64,000 bases of DNA from Tissierellia bacterium. GTDB lineage: Bacteria; Bacillota_A; Clostridia; Tissierellales; Peptoniphilaceae. Shown here in pieces: positions 14,227-23,618 of this stretch; within the stretch, counting starts at the first letter, position 1, and the number at the start of each line of letters is the position of its first letter. The notes under the pieces were generated by a model. The model was not told the origin of the DNA, did no database searches, and was given only the letters and a program-made list of their open reading frames with translations. The stretch lies in the NCBI GenBank assembly GCA_012513395.1, contig JAAZCH010000009.1, positions 1 to 64,000 of the forward strand, given 5' to 3'. The translations under genes were made by a program, and so were the position numbers.

Positions 14227-15315
14227 TTACACATTAAATCTAAATAACACTACATCTCCGTCTTTCATTACATATTCTTTTCCTTCTGATCTTACTAAAC
14301 CCTTTTCTTTAGCTACATTAATACTACCAGCTTCTTTTATGTCATCAAAAGAAACAACCTCTGCCCTAATGAATCCTCTTTCAATATCTGAATGTATTTC
14401 TCCTGCTGCTTGTTGAGCTTTTGTGCCATCTTTGATGGTCCATGCTCGTGTTTCCATGGGTCCTGCTGTCAGATAACTGATTAGGCCTAACAAGGAATAG
14501 CTGGATTTTATTAATTTGTCTAATCCTGATTCTGTCATTCCCATTTCTTCCAAAAAGAATTTTGCATCGTCTGAATCTAGCTGAGCAATTTGAGATTCTA
14601 TTTCTGCAGAAATTTGAACTACATTAGATCCTTCTAGCTTAGCAACTTCTTTTACTTTTTCTACTAAATCGTTGTTTTCAGAATTTATTTCATCTTCCGA
14701 AACATTTGCAGCATAAATTACTTTTTTTAAGGATAGCAAATTATAGCTTCTTAAAATCTTTTCTTCTTCTTCATTAAATTCGATGGATCTAACAGCCTTA
14801 TTAGTTTCTAAGGCTTCAATAATTTTATTGGTCAAATCTAATTCTAATTGCAATGATTTGTCGCCTTTTACACTCTTAATAAGTTTTTGTTTTCTTTTTT
14901 CTAATAAATCTAAATCAGAAAAAATTAACTCTAAGTTTATTGTTTCGATATCTCGTTTTGGATCGATACTTCCATCTACATGAATAATATTAGAATCTTC
15001 AAAGCATCTTACTACGTGAACAATGGCATCAACTTCTCTTATATTTGATAAGAATTGATTTCCAAGTCCCTCTCCTTCGCTTGCGCCCTTTACCAGACCT
15101 GCGATATCATAAAATTCAATACTTGCTGGTATTATCTTTTTCGAGCCATATATTTGAGATAGTATCTCCAGTCTTTCGTCTGGAACATTTACAACCCCAA
15201 TATTGGGCTCTATTGTAGCAAAGGGATAATTCTCTGCCTCAACTTGGGAATGAGTTATTGCGTTGAATAAAGTACTCTTACCTACATTTGGAAGTCCTAC
15301 GATTCCTAATTTCAT
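14227..15315 (-). CDS. ychF: Redox-responsive ribosome-binding ATPase YchF (OLA1 family)
   Basis: An Obg-family P-loop protein of 362 residues that prefers ATP to GTP and binds ribosomes. The N-terminal G domain has G1 GLPNVGKSTLFNAIT, switch region NYPFATIEPNIG and G3 DIAGLVKGASEGEGLGNQFL. A coiled-coil insertion lies near residues 130-200, and a C-terminal TGS domain includes ETRAWTIKDGTKAQQAAGEI and IERGFIRAEV. GGAGAA precedes the ATG. It stands alone between two terminators, and I see no clear promoter in its short upstream gap. Confidence 0.96.
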   Translation of the reverse strand: MKLGIVGLPNVGKSTLFNAITHSQVEAENYPFATIEPNIGVVNVPDERLEILSQIYGSKKIIPASIEFYDIAGLVKGASEGEGLGNQFLSNIREVDAIVHVVRCFEDSNIIHVDGSIDPKRDIETINLELIFSDLDLLEKRKQKLIKSVKGDKSLQLELDLTNKIIEALETNKAVRSIEFNEEEEKILRSYNLLSLKKVIYAANVSEDEINSENNDLVEKVKEVAKLEGSNVVQISAEIESQIAQLDSDDAKFFLEEMGMTESGLDKLIKSSYSLLGLISYLTAGPMETRAWTIKDGTKAQQAAGEIHSDIERGFIRAEVVSFDDIKEAGSINVAKEKGLVRSEGKEYVMKDGDVVLFRFNV

Positions 15316-15354
15316 TTAATTCTCCTCTGTTTTCTCTTTAATAATAATACAAAT

Positions 15355-15380
15355 GAAAAACCACGATTTATTCGCGGTTT
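15355..15380 (-). terminator. Terminator upstream of ychF, ending the recG-coaD operon
   Basis: Minus strand AACCGCGA, loop ATAAA, TCGTGGTTTTTC. The 5' arm overlaps the TAA of the coiled-coil gene that ends at 15379. Confidence 0.85.
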
Positions 15381-15819
15381 AATTTTTAAGCTGCTGTCTG
15401 TTATTGTTAATTATTCTTATTACTTCAGATAGATTTTCTTGTGTATTTTGCAAAACTTCGTCTGCATAGTCTCTAGCACCTTGTCTAATCTGAGCAGATT
15501 CTTCATTAGCTTCGTTTACCAATTTTTCAGCTTTTTCATAAGCAAGTTGCATGATATAATTTTCATCTAATAGTGTTTTAGATCTTTCTTCAGCTTCTGT
15601 AATTTTTTGATGAGCTTCTGTTTCAGCTTCACCTAATATTTTTTCTCTCTCATCTTTTACCCATGTCGCCTCTTTTATTTCATTGGGTAAATCAAGTCTT
15701 AAATTTTGTATAAGCTCCAAAAGGTCATTTTTATCTACTGCAATTTTACCTGTAAGTGGTATTGAACCTGCTGTTTCAATAATTTCTTCTAATTCATCAA
15801 TTGTTTTTAAAATATCCAT
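15379..15819 (-). CDS. Conserved coiled-coil protein of unknown function
   Basis: I cannot assign a function. The 146-residue protein is acidic and mostly helical. The first 60 residues contain a short non-helical turn (SIPLTGKIAVDKNDLLELI); residues 65-140 form a charged coiled coil rich in Glu, Ala, Lys and Gln (EAETEAHQKITEAEERSK, then YEKAEKLVNEANEESAQI). It has no signal peptide or membrane span. Such coils are sometimes mislabelled as ATP synthase subunit b or DivIVA-like; the N-terminal DivIVA motif is not evident. It follows coaD by 18 nt with a GGGGG ribosome site, as the last gene of its operon. Confidence 0.7.
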   Translation of the reverse strand: MDILKTIDELEEIIETAGSIPLTGKIAVDKNDLLELIQNLRLDLPNEIKEATWVKDEREKILGEAETEAHQKITEAEERSKTLLDENYIMQLAYEKAEKLVNEANEESAQIRQGARDYADEVLQNTQENLSEVIRIINNNRQQLKN

Positions 15820-15837
15820 TAATAAACCCCCGCATAT

Positions 15838-16311
15838 CTATTTATATTTATTTTGTAAAGCTTCACTAACATTCTCAGGCACTAAACTTCTAACATTTCC
15901 TTGAAAACTCGCTATTTCTTTAACTATACTTGAACTTAAGAAAGTATATTCTGCTTTTGATACCATAAACAGCGTTTCCAATTCAGGATATAGATTTTTA
16001 TTTGCTAAAGCATTTCTCATTTCATTTTCATAGTCAGAAATTGCTCTAAGTCCTCTAATTACAGTGTTAGTATCCATTGATTTAACATAATCTACTAACA
16101 AACCTGCAAAACTATCAATAGAAACATTTGGAAATTCCTTTGTGGCTTCAGTTAACATCTGTATTCTTTCATCTATCGTAAATAAAGATGTTTTATTTTT
16201 ATTATCTAGTATAGCAACAACAACTTCATCGAAGGAAACTGATGCTCTTTTTATAAGATCCATATGTCCATTAGTAACTGGATCAAAGCTACCAGGATAA
16301 ATAACTTTCAA
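15838..16311 (-). CDS. coaD: Pantetheine-phosphate adenylyltransferase (CoaD)
   Basis: Transfers AMP from ATP to 4'-phosphopantetheine in coenzyme A synthesis. The 157 residues match the family. The nucleotidyltransferase HxGH-type motif is in YPGSFDPVTNGHMDLIKRA, and a second ATP-contact motif is in EYTFLSSSIVKEIA. The start codon is TTG, chosen because AAGGAGG lies 7 nt upstream and because the product then begins with the family-typical MKVIYPGSFDP. rsmD ends one nucleotide before it. This rsmD-coaD pairing is common in Firmicutes. Confidence 0.96.
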   Translation of the reverse strand: MKVIYPGSFDPVTNGHMDLIKRASVSFDEVVVAILDNKNKTSLFTIDERIQMLTEATKEFPNVSIDSFAGLLVDYVKSMDTNTVIRGLRAISDYENEMRNALANKNLYPELETLFMVSKAEYTFLSSSIVKEIASFQGNVRSLVPENVSEALQNKYK

Positions 16312-16312
16312 A

Positions 16313-16855
16313 TTATTGCCTCCTTAGAAAATACAATATCGTACTTCTGTATTTTCTTTTATCTATAATATTAAATAATTGCAAATTCTTTATTTCTGTA
16401 TTTACATCACTTTCAACAATAATTAAGCTTTCTCTAAAAACCTCTAACTCACTTATAAGTTTTAGAGAATTATCGTAGATATTTATTGAATCATAAGGAG
16501 GGTCGACATAGATAAAATCAAAAAAATTCCCATTTCTATCTATCTCATTCAAAGCAATTACATAATCTTTTTCAATTACCTTATAATTTGGTAGATTTGC
16601 TTTCTTTAAATTACTTTTTAAAGCAGTCAATGCATTAATATCGTTTTCAACAAAATATACTAGTTTGGCTCCCCTACTCAAAAACTCTAGGCCAATAGCA
16701 CCGGAGCCTGCAAATAAATCGCAAACTATTGAATCTGTGACATTTCCTAGAATATTAAATAATGATTCTTTGATTCTAGATTCAGTTGGTCTCGTATAAT
16801 CTCCCTTTGGACTAATTAATTTAAGACCTTTTTTCTTACCTGTAATTATCCTCAT
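16313..16855 (-). CDS. rsmD: 16S rRNA (guanine(966)-N2)-methyltransferase RsmD
   Basis: A SAM-dependent methyltransferase of 180 residues that modifies G966 of 16S rRNA. Visible motifs are the opening MRIITGKKKGLKL, the SAM-binding VCDLFAGSGAIGLEFLSRGA and the catalytic YVDPPYDS (NPPY-like). The frame is open further upstream, to 16942 inside recG, but AAGGAG lies just before the ATG at 16855 and family homology begins there. It sits 46 nt after recG. Confidence 0.94.
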   Translation of the reverse strand: MRIITGKKKGLKLISPKGDYTRPTESRIKESLFNILGNVTDSIVCDLFAGSGAIGLEFLSRGAKLVYFVENDINALTALKSNLKKANLPNYKVIEKDYVIALNEIDRNGNFFDFIYVDPPYDSINIYDNSLKLISELEVFRESLIIVESDVNTEIKNLQLFNIIDKRKYRSTILYFLRRQ

Positions 16856-16901
16856 AATTCTCCTTAATATGATATTAGCACAAGAAATAGTCTTTAACAA
16901 G

Positions 16902-18950
16902 CTAATTTTCTTCTGAATTAAAAGTTTTAGAGACTTCTTCAACGTATTTATATAATTCTTTTGATAATACCGGATTATTGTCTATAATGTTAATAATCTC
17001 TTTATAATCACGTTTTATCAACTCAATAAGTTTAAAGTCTAATTTTAAATTAATAAATTTCAAATCAGGAACACCATGTTGTCTAGTGCCCATTAGTTCT
17101 CCTTGCCCTCGAAGTTCTAAATCAGTTTCAGCAATATAAAATCCATCGTTTGATTGTTGCATGACTTTCATTCTTCTGTATGATTGTTCGGACTTATTAT
17201 TGTTGATTAATACGCAGTAAGCCTTATTAGAACCTCTACCTACCCTACCTCGCAATTGGTGTAGTTGAGAAAGGCCAAATCGGTCAGCATCATATATTAC
17301 CATCAGCGATGCGTTAGGCACATCTATCCCCACTTCTATAACTGTTGTAGAAACCAATATCTGGATTTCGTTTTGCAAAAATTTTTCCATTACAGAATTT
17401 TTTTCTTCATTTTTCATTTTACCATGTAAAAAATGGGACTTGATATCTAATTTACTAAATTTATCTGATGAATAATGCTTATAAACCTCATCTAAAGATT
17501 TCAAGGGCATATCTCCCTCTTCTATTAATGGACAAACTACAAAAACTTGTCTTCCATCTTTAATTTGTTCTATTATAAATTTATCTAATCTCTCCATATA
17601 GGAATAGTCAACTACAAAGGTGTCAATATGTTTTCTTCCAGGTGGAAGTTCATCAATAATAGATAATTCCATATCACCATAAATTACTAATGCCAACGTT
17701 CTTGGAATTGGAGTAGCTGTCATGACCAAATTGTGAGGATGTTTTCCTTTCAAGTACAAATCTTTTCGTTGATTAACTCCAAATCTATGCTGCTCATCAA
17801 TGATAGTTAATGCAAGATTATTAAATTTAACATTTTCTTGGATTAAAGCATGAGTTCCAATGATGATATCAATTTCTCCATTATATAATTTATTTACGAT
17901 TATTTCTTTTTCTTTTGGTTTTATATCTCCTGTGAGAAGTTCTACATTAATATTCATATCTTTAAATAAAGAATTAATTGAATAGTAATGTTGCCTAGCC
18001 AATATTTCTGTAGGTGCCATTAAAGCTGATTGATATCCATTCAGTTTAGAAAACAGCAATGCTATTGAAGCAACTACGGTCTTTCCTGATCCTACATCCC
18101 CTTGGAGAAGTCTATCCATACCCATAGGAGAGCTCATATCTTTGATAATTTCATCTACAACTTTATTTTGAGCTCCAGTTAATTCAAAACTAAGATTATT
18201 TATAAATGCAGAAATTTCATCTTCAAAATTATTTTTCATTTTGGGACTAAAGCTTAGTTTATCTCTAAAATTATTATTCTCTATTGCGCTTTGCAAAATA
18301 AGTAGCTCGTCGAAAGCCAATCTATTTCTGCATTTTGTTAACATTTCTGTAGAATTTGGGAAGTGAATTTTTTCAATTACAATATCTAAATCTAATAATT
18401 CATATTTATTTTTTATTTCAACAGGAAGCATATCGACAATTTCATTTTTATAGTCTTCTATTGCAATGCTTACAAATTTAGATATTTCGTTATTAGATAA
18501 ACCAGATGTAAGTCCATATACAGGATTTAGAAAACCTATTTCATTTTTTCTCATTAATTTTCCCGAAGGAATTTGATATGTAAAACCATTTTTCTTAACA
18601 CTGCCATATATAAATATTTTATAACCTTTTTTAAAGTATTTTTCCATAAAAGGCTGATTGAAAAAAACTAATTCTCCAGTTGTAATGCCATCTGTTACAT
18701 TCACAGTTAATATGTTAAAACCTCTTCTAGCTTGCCTAACATTTGGCGGTGAAATAATTTCCAAATGAAATAACCCCTTTTCGTCTAAGGAGTTTTTTAA
18801 CTTAGAAATTCGACTCATGTCTTCATAGTTTTTGGGATAATAAGTCAATAAATCGAAGACTGAATATATATTTAATTTGTTTAGGAGTTGCTCCTTTTTT
18901 GGACCAACTCCCTTTAGTACTGAAACCTTAGTATTTCTTAAATTATTCAT
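16902..18950 (-). CDS. recG: ATP-dependent DNA helicase RecG
   Basis: A branch-migrating superfamily 2 helicase that remodels stalled forks and Holliday junctions. The 682-residue product has the N-terminal wedge/OB domain (about 50-160), helicase domain 1 with Walker A GDVGSGKTVVA near residue 283 and IIDEQHRFG near 385 (DEQH type), and helicase domain 2 with TTVIEVGIDVPNAS and QLRGRVGRG. The ATG overlaps the fakA stop (TAATG), which suggests coupled translation. Confidence 0.97.
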   Translation of the reverse strand: MNNLRNTKVSVLKGVGPKKEQLLNKLNIYSVFDLLTYYPKNYEDMSRISKLKNSLDEKGLFHLEIISPPNVRQARRGFNILTVNVTDGITTGELVFFNQPFMEKYFKKGYKIFIYGSVKKNGFTYQIPSGKLMRKNEIGFLNPVYGLTSGLSNNEISKFVSIAIEDYKNEIVDMLPVEIKNKYELLDLDIVIEKIHFPNSTEMLTKCRNRLAFDELLILQSAIENNNFRDKLSFSPKMKNNFEDEISAFINNLSFELTGAQNKVVDEIIKDMSSPMGMDRLLQGDVGSGKTVVASIALLFSKLNGYQSALMAPTEILARQHYYSINSLFKDMNINVELLTGDIKPKEKEIIVNKLYNGEIDIIIGTHALIQENVKFNNLALTIIDEQHRFGVNQRKDLYLKGKHPHNLVMTATPIPRTLALVIYGDMELSIIDELPPGRKHIDTFVVDYSYMERLDKFIIEQIKDGRQVFVVCPLIEEGDMPLKSLDEVYKHYSSDKFSKLDIKSHFLHGKMKNEEKNSVMEKFLQNEIQILVSTTVIEVGIDVPNASLMVIYDADRFGLSQLHQLRGRVGRGSNKAYCVLINNNKSEQSYRRMKVMQQSNDGFYIAETDLELRGQGELMGTRQHGVPDLKFINLKLDFKLIELIKRDYKEIINIIDNNPVLSKELYKYVEEVSKTFNSEEN

Positions 18951-20623
18951 TATTCAACAGATATTATATAATAATAAAGAGGTTGTCCTCCATAAGTTAA
19001 CTCAATGTCCATACTTGGATACGCTTTTTCCAATTCTTCTTTTAAATTTATTGCATCTTCTTCTGAAGTATCTTTGCCATAATAAATAGATAATAGAGTA
19101 TATTCATCACTACTCATATATTCAATTAATTTTTTTGAAACCGAAGCTATATTTTTTCCTTTAGAGATAATATTTTTTTCAGTAATACCTATTATATCGC
19201 CTTCATCTATATCTTCTCCGTTAAAAGTTGTGCCTCTAATTGCAAATGTAACTTCACCTGTTCTCATCATCGAAATCGCTTCAGATGCATTGGATACGAC
19301 GTTATTAGGATCTTCTTCATTCATACTTGCAAAAATAGCAGTAATACCCTCAGGCATACTTTTTGTTGGTATGACAAATACATTTTTGTCTGATAAAGAT
19401 TTTACCTGTTCTGCTGCTAGTATAATATTTGGATTATTAGGTAAAATAAATATATTTTCTCCGTTAATTTCATTCACTGCGGAAAGTAAATTTTCTGTAC
19501 TAGGATTCATCGTCTGACCACCGGAAACAATTTTTGCCACATTTAAACTTTCAAAAATTTCATCAAACCCTTCTCCTGATGATACTGTAATAAAGGCATT
19601 TTGATAGTGTGGTTTTTCAGAAATTGAACTTTCAAGGTGACTTTCATTTCTGTTTTTTTCATATTCTTCTGTAGTAAACATATGCTCGTTATGTTGTATT
19701 CTCATATTGTCAATTTTAATATCAGATAACATTCCATATTCTAGAGCTTTTTCCAATGCAGTTCCAGGATTATTTGTATGGAAATGAACTTTTACAACGT
19801 CTCCAGTTGCTACTACCATTACAGAATCTCCCATTTTAGAATACTGATTTTTAAGTTGGGATTCAATATTTGTAAAATTATTACTTTCTATATTTAAAAT
19901 AAACTCAGTACAGTAAGCAAATTCGATACTTTCTTCTTTGGTACCTTTTTTGGTTGCTGTAATACTTTGAACTACTTCATCAGAATACTCTGTATTTAAA
20001 ATGCTAATATCCCCATGAAGATATTTTAATACTCCTTCGAACAGACATAATAATCCTTTTCCGCCTGCATCTACAACTCCTGATTCTTTTAATATTGGTA
20101 ATAAGTCGGGCGTTCTAGCTAATGACTTTTCCCCTTCATTGTAAACAAAGTCTAAAAACTCCAATACGTCCTTGTTGTTTTTAGGAAATTTTTTTGATGC
20201 TTTTGCGATGTCTTTTGCAACTGTTAAGATAGTTCCTTCTGTTGGTTTCATTACAGCATTGTATGCAACTTCTGAAGATCTTGCTAGACACTTAATCAAA
20301 TCAGAAACTTTTAATGTAGTCGCTTCTGTTGGTATAGCTTCTACAAAGCCTCTAATTAATTGTGAAAGGATTACTCCTGAATTTCCCCTTGCTCCTAATA
20401 AGGAGCCCTTGCTATATTTTTCCATATATTCCTTGATGGTGCCAGCATTACTTTCATTTGCCACTTTAATTGCAGACTTAATGGTCATATTCATATTTGT
20501 TCCTGTATCACCATCTGGCACAGGAAACACGTTTAAATTATTAACCTCAGTCTTATTAATTGCCAAATTGTTCGAAGCTGCAAGGATGGAGTTTTTTAAC
20601 ATACTTATATCAATTTCGTGCAC
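18950..20623 (-). CDS. fakA: Fatty acid kinase catalytic subunit FakA (DAK2/YloV family)
   Basis: A 557-residue DhaL-type kinase. The N-terminal domain carries the ATP/Mg motif NVFPVPDGDTGTNMNMT near residue 30 and GARGNSGVILSQL. A middle DegV-like region and a C-terminal domain (VTFAIRGTTFNGEDIDEGDI) follow. FakA phosphorylates fatty acids bound to FakB (DegV-family) partners, so exogenous fatty acids can enter phospholipids. No FakB is in the window. The gene lies 16 nt after a Gls24-family gene and overlaps recG, the usual Firmicute order (yloU-yloV-recG). Confidence 0.93.
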   Translation of the reverse strand: MHEIDISMLKNSILAASNNLAINKTEVNNLNVFPVPDGDTGTNMNMTIKSAIKVANESNAGTIKEYMEKYSKGSLLGARGNSGVILSQLIRGFVEAIPTEATTLKVSDLIKCLARSSEVAYNAVMKPTEGTILTVAKDIAKASKKFPKNNKDVLEFLDFVYNEGEKSLARTPDLLPILKESGVVDAGGKGLLCLFEGVLKYLHGDISILNTEYSDEVVQSITATKKGTKEESIEFAYCTEFILNIESNNFTNIESQLKNQYSKMGDSVMVVATGDVVKVHFHTNNPGTALEKALEYGMLSDIKIDNMRIQHNEHMFTTEEYEKNRNESHLESSISEKPHYQNAFITVSSGEGFDEIFESLNVAKIVSGGQTMNPSTENLLSAVNEINGENIFILPNNPNIILAAEQVKSLSDKNVFVIPTKSMPEGITAIFASMNEEDPNNVVSNASEAISMMRTGEVTFAIRGTTFNGEDIDEGDIIGITEKNIISKGKNIASVSKKLIEYMSSDEYTLLSIYYGKDTSEEDAINLKEELEKAYPSMDIELTYGGQPLYYYIISVE

Positions 20624-20639
20624 TTACATTCCTCCATTA

Positions 20640-20993
20640 TCAATCTATTCTTACTCCTTGAACAATTACATTTACATGTTCAACATCCAATCCAGTTAAA
20701 TTCTTAATATTATATTTTACGTTATCCACAATATTTTGAGCTACTACCTCTATTTGCATACCGTATTCTAGTATAACATTTAGATTTATTGTAATAATAT
20801 CGTCTTCAATATTAACTACGATTCCTTTTGAAATAAAATCTAACTTTAATAACTCGAAGAATCCTTCTTTTGTGTTTTTAGAGGCCATTCCAACAATTCC
20901 ATAGCTTTTTAAAGCCGAATAACCTGCTATAGTAGAAATTACTTCTGGATCGATCACAATAGTACCTAGTTCGTTTTCAATACGCACTGCCAT
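20640..20993 (-). CDS. Asp23/Gls24 family protein (YloU-like)
   Basis: A small alkaline-shock-type protein of 117 residues. Members often associate with the membrane or envelope; this one has no membrane span, signal or catalytic motif. Typical blocks are GTIVIDPEVISTIAGYSAL, VNIEDDIITINLNVILEYG and NVIVQGVRI. I chose the second ATG (20993), because GGAGG lies 5 nt before it and would otherwise fall inside the coding region. It is the first gene of the gls24-fakA-recG-rsmD-coaD-coiled-coil operon. Its biochemical role is not established. Confidence 0.9.
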   Translation of the reverse strand: MAVRIENELGTIVIDPEVISTIAGYSALKSYGIVGMASKNTKEGFFELLKLDFISKGIVVNIEDDIITINLNVILEYGMQIEVVAQNIVDNVKYNIKNLTGLDVEHVNVIVQGVRID

Positions 20994-21040
20994 AAGTACC
21001 TCCATTTATATATTTAAAATAAATTTAATCAACTATCAAT

Positions 21041-21085
21041 AAAAAAGGCTATATAGTTAATGTACCCCAAATTTACTATATAACC
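21041..21085 (-). terminator. Terminator after pnp
   Basis: Minus strand GGTTATATAGT, a long loop, then ACTATATAGCC and TTTTTT: an 11-bp stem with one G-U pair and a U-run. It separates pnp from the gls24 operon. Confidence 0.85.
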
Positions 21086-21093
21086 TGTTAAAA

Positions 21094-23202
21094 TTAATTA
21101 TTTGTTACATTATCTTCTTTTTGGGGTCTTGGAAGTAAAGCTTTTCTAGACAAATTAATTCTGCCCATTTTATCTATTTCGATTACTTTAACATCGATAT
21201 AATCTCCAACTTTTAAAACATCTTCAACTTTATCGACTCTTTCATGTGCAATTTTGGAAATGTGAACCATTCCTTCTTTGCCTTTGACCAACTCTATAAA
21301 AGCACCAAAATTAGTAAGTCTTACTACTTTACCTTTGTAAATTTCGCCTACTTCTATTTCTTTTACAATAGCTTCAATCGTTTCCATAGCCTTATCAGCA
21401 TTTTCTTTATCATCTGAGATAATAAATATTCTACCATCGTCTTCTATGTCTATTTTAACACCAGTCTCGTCGATGATTTTGTTGATAGTTTTACCGCCAG
21501 AGCCTATAACCTCTCCTATTTTTTCAGGATCAATTATCATAGTGTAAATTTTAGGCGCATATTTAGATAATTCTTCACGTGGTACTGATAAAGTTTCATT
21601 CATCTTATCTAAAATATGAAGTCTAGCTATCTTTGCTTTTTCCAAAGCTTCTCTAAGAATATCTTCATCGATTCCATCAATTTTGATGTCCATTTGAATA
21701 GCGGTTATGCCTTCTCTTGTACCAGCTACTTTAAAGTCCATATCACCTAAATGGTCTTCTAAACCTTGGATGTCTGTTAGAATTGCTACAGTGTCTTCTT
21801 CTTTAATTAGTCCCATAGCTATTCCTGCCACTGGAGCTTTGATAGGTACTCCTCCGTCCATTAAAGCTAACGAAGATCCACAAACGCTCGCTTGGGATGA
21901 TGAACCATTAGAACTTAATACTTCAGATACTACTCTTATTGCATATGGAAATTCTTCTTCACTTGGAATTACGGGTAATAATGCTTTTTCAGCAAGGGCA
22001 CCGTGTCCTATTTCTCTTCTACCAGCACTTCTAAGAGGTCTAGTATCACCTACTGAATAAGGTGGGAAATTATAGTGGTGCATATATCTTTTGTTTTCTT
22101 CACCATCTAATCCATCTAGAGTTTGTTCATCAGCAACTGAACCTAATGTAAGAACTGATAGAACTTGAGTTTGTCCTCTGGTAAATAGTCCTGAGCCGTG
22201 AGCTCTTGGTAAAATCCCAACTTCAGACCATATATTTCTAATTTCATCAAAACCCCTACCATCTGGTCGTTCTTTATCATTTATAATTTGTTCTCTAAAC
22301 ACATCTGAAATTATATTTTCAACGTATTGACTAATTATTTTTACTTCATCTTCATACTCTTCGTCAAATTGGCTGTGTATTTCATCTTTTGCTTTGTCAG
22401 TTAATTCAACTCTAGCCATTTTATCGCTATTTTTCATAGCTAGAGAAATTTTTTCTCTACCGAATTCTTCTACTTTTTTAAATAATTCTTCATTGAATTC
22501 CTGAGTAATAACTTCCGATTTTTCTATTGCAAATTCCTTTGTAATTTCTTCGATGAACTTACAAATTCTTTTGATTTCATCATGACCTGCTAATATAGCA
22601 CCTAATACTATTTCTTCATCTAGAATATTAGCTTCTGCTTCAATCATCATAATCGCTTTTTCTGTACCTGAAATAACCAATTGCATTTCAGATTCATTTC
22701 TTTGCTCAAATGTCGGGTTAATTACATATTCACCATTTATATATCCAACTACTACTGACCCAATTGGGCCTAGAAAAGGTATGTTTGATATAGACAATGC
22801 TATTGAAGCTCCATTCATAGCAACAACTTCTGGCATATTATCTATGTCAGTTGATAAAACAGTTGATATTATTTGAACATCATTTTTATAACCTTCTGGG
22901 AAAAGTGGTCTAATAGGTCTATCAATCAATCTGGAAGTAAGTGTTGCATTTTCTGTTGGTCTGCCTTCCCTTTTAATAAATCCACCTGGAATTTTCCCTG
23001 CTGCATATGATTTTTCGACGTATTCAACTGTAAGAGGAAAAAAGTCAATTCCTTCTTTAGGCGCCTTTGAAGCAGTTGCAGTAGTTAATACAACAGTATC
23101 TCCATAAGTTACTAAACATGCTCCTGATGCTTGTTCAGCTACTTTGCCTATTGAAACTTCTAGTTTCCTACCTGCTAAATCATATGAAAATTTTTTCTCC
23201 AT
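21094..23202 (-). CDS. pnp: Polyribonucleotide nucleotidyltransferase (PNPase)
   Basis: A 3'-5' phosphorolytic exoribonuclease, core of the RNA degradosome. The 702 residues contain two RNase PH domains (first with [21 protein letters not shown], second with [10 protein letters not shown] and [15 protein letters not shown]). A KH domain lies near 555-610 ([13 protein letters not shown]) and an S1 domain near 620-690 ([21 protein letters not shown]). GGAGG precedes the ATG. It follows rpsO on the same strand, the usual rpsO-pnp pair. The hairpin between them may regulate PNPase, as in bacteria where RNase III and PNPase control pnp. Confidence 0.97.
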   Translation of the reverse strand: MEKKFSYDLAGRKLEVSIGKVAEQASGACLVTYGDTVVLTTATASKAPKEGIDFFPLTVEYVEKSYAAGKIPGGFIKREGRPTENATLTSRLIDRPIRPLFPEGYKNDVQIISTVLSTDIDNMPEVVAMNGASIALSISNIPFLGPIGSVVVGYINGEYVINPTFEQRNESEMQLVISGTEKAIMMIEAEANILDEEIVLGAILAGHDEIKRICKFIEEITKEFAIEKSEVITQEFNEELFKKVEEFGREKISLAMKNSDKMARVELTDKAKDEIHSQFDEEYEDEVKIISQYVENIISDVFREQIINDKERPDGRGFDEIRNIWSEVGILPRAHGSGLFTRGQTQVLSVLTLGSVADEQTLDGLDGEENKRYMHHYNFPPYSVGDTRPLRSAGRREIGHGALAEKALLPVIPSEEEFPYAIRVVSEVLSSNGSSSQASVCGSSLALMDGGVPIKAPVAGIAMGLIKEEDTVAILTDIQGLEDHLGDMDFKVAGTREGITAIQMDIKIDGIDEDILREALEKAKIARLHILDKMNETLSVPREELSKYAPKIYTMIIDPEKIGEVIGSGGKTINKIIDETGVKIDIEDDGRIFIISDDKENADKAMETIEAIVKEIEVGEIYKGKVVRLTNFGAFIELVKGKEGMVHISKIAHERVDKVEDVLKVGDYIDVKVIEIDKMGRINLSRKALLPRPQKEDNVTNN

Positions 23203-23221
23203 AAATCCTCCATTACAATTA

Positions 23222-23243
23222 AAGAGTGGGATTCCCCACTCTT
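23222..23243 (-). terminator. Hairpin between rpsO and pnp
   Basis: Minus strand AAGAGTGGGGAATCCCACTCTT: a 9-10-bp GC-containing stem followed only by TAATTG. It overlaps the rpsO stop codon. Without a proper U-run it is more likely a processing or attenuation hairpin than a full terminator. Confidence 0.6.
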
Positions 23244-23508
23244 ATCTTCTTAATCCTAATTTACTTATAAGCTCTCTATAACCATCAACGTCTTTTTCTC
23301 TTAGATATTTAAGAAGTCCTCTTCTCATACCTACCATTTTTAAAAGTCCTCTTCTGGAATGATGATCTTTTTTGTGTGTTTGTAAATGTTCTGTCAATAA
23401 ACGGATTCTATGGGTTAATATAGCAATTTGAACCTCTGCTGAACCTGTATCATTTTCATTAATTTTATACTCATCGATAATTTGTTTCTTTTCTTCTTTA
23501 GTTAACAT
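23242..23508 (-). CDS. rpsO: 30S ribosomal protein S15
   Basis: An 88-residue primary 16S-binding protein of the 30S platform. Family blocks are [38 protein letters not shown] and [11 protein letters not shown] (split here by three residues). The ATG at 23508 has GGAGG 5 nt upstream; the frame could extend four codons further, but that would place the ribosome site inside the gene. It has a strong extended -10 promoter and a structured leader. Confidence 0.96.
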   Translation of the reverse strand: MLTKEEKKQIIDEYKINENDTGSAEVQIAILTHRIRLLTEHLQTHKKDHHSRRGLLKMVGMRRGLLKYLREKDVDGYRELISKLGLRR

Positions 23509-23582
23509 TTTTTCCTCCAAATATTATTGATTTTCTCGTATTACCTAGTGGGCGCCGAGGTACGCAACACAAAGTAATCGAC
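23509..23582 (-). promoter_or_regulatory. rpsO 5' leader with hairpin, candidate S15 autoregulatory site
   Basis: About 74 nt of leader. Positions 23537-23564 can fold as CGTA-CCT against AGG-TAATACG with a two-base bulge, around a GC-rich loop containing GGCGCC. S15 represses its own mRNA through structured leaders in several bacterial groups; whether this fold binds S15 is inference. Confidence 0.45.
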
Positions 23583-23588
23583 TGTATT

Positions 23589-23617
23589 ATAATACCACAA
23601 ATCCCTAAAAATGTACA
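23589..23617 (-). promoter_or_regulatory. rpsO-pnp promoter (extended -10)
   Basis: Minus strand TGTACA (23617-23612), 17 bp, TATTAT (23594-23589) with the extended -10 TGG directly upstream. The -35 starts 2 nt after the gatB stop codon. Confidence 0.75.
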
Positions 23618-23618
23618 G

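Noticed and set aside
16856..16942. Longer N-terminus for rsmD
   Set aside because: A good AAGGAG site precedes the ATG at 16855 and family similarity begins exactly there.
20172..20699. 175-codon plus-strand ORF opposite fakA and gls24
   Set aside because: Antisense shadow; crosses the gap between two real genes and shows no domain.
21011..21039. Possible gls24 operon promoter (TTGATA-N17-TAAATA, minus)
   Set aside because: Weak -10, and the start point would fall on the ribosome site; not strong enough to list.
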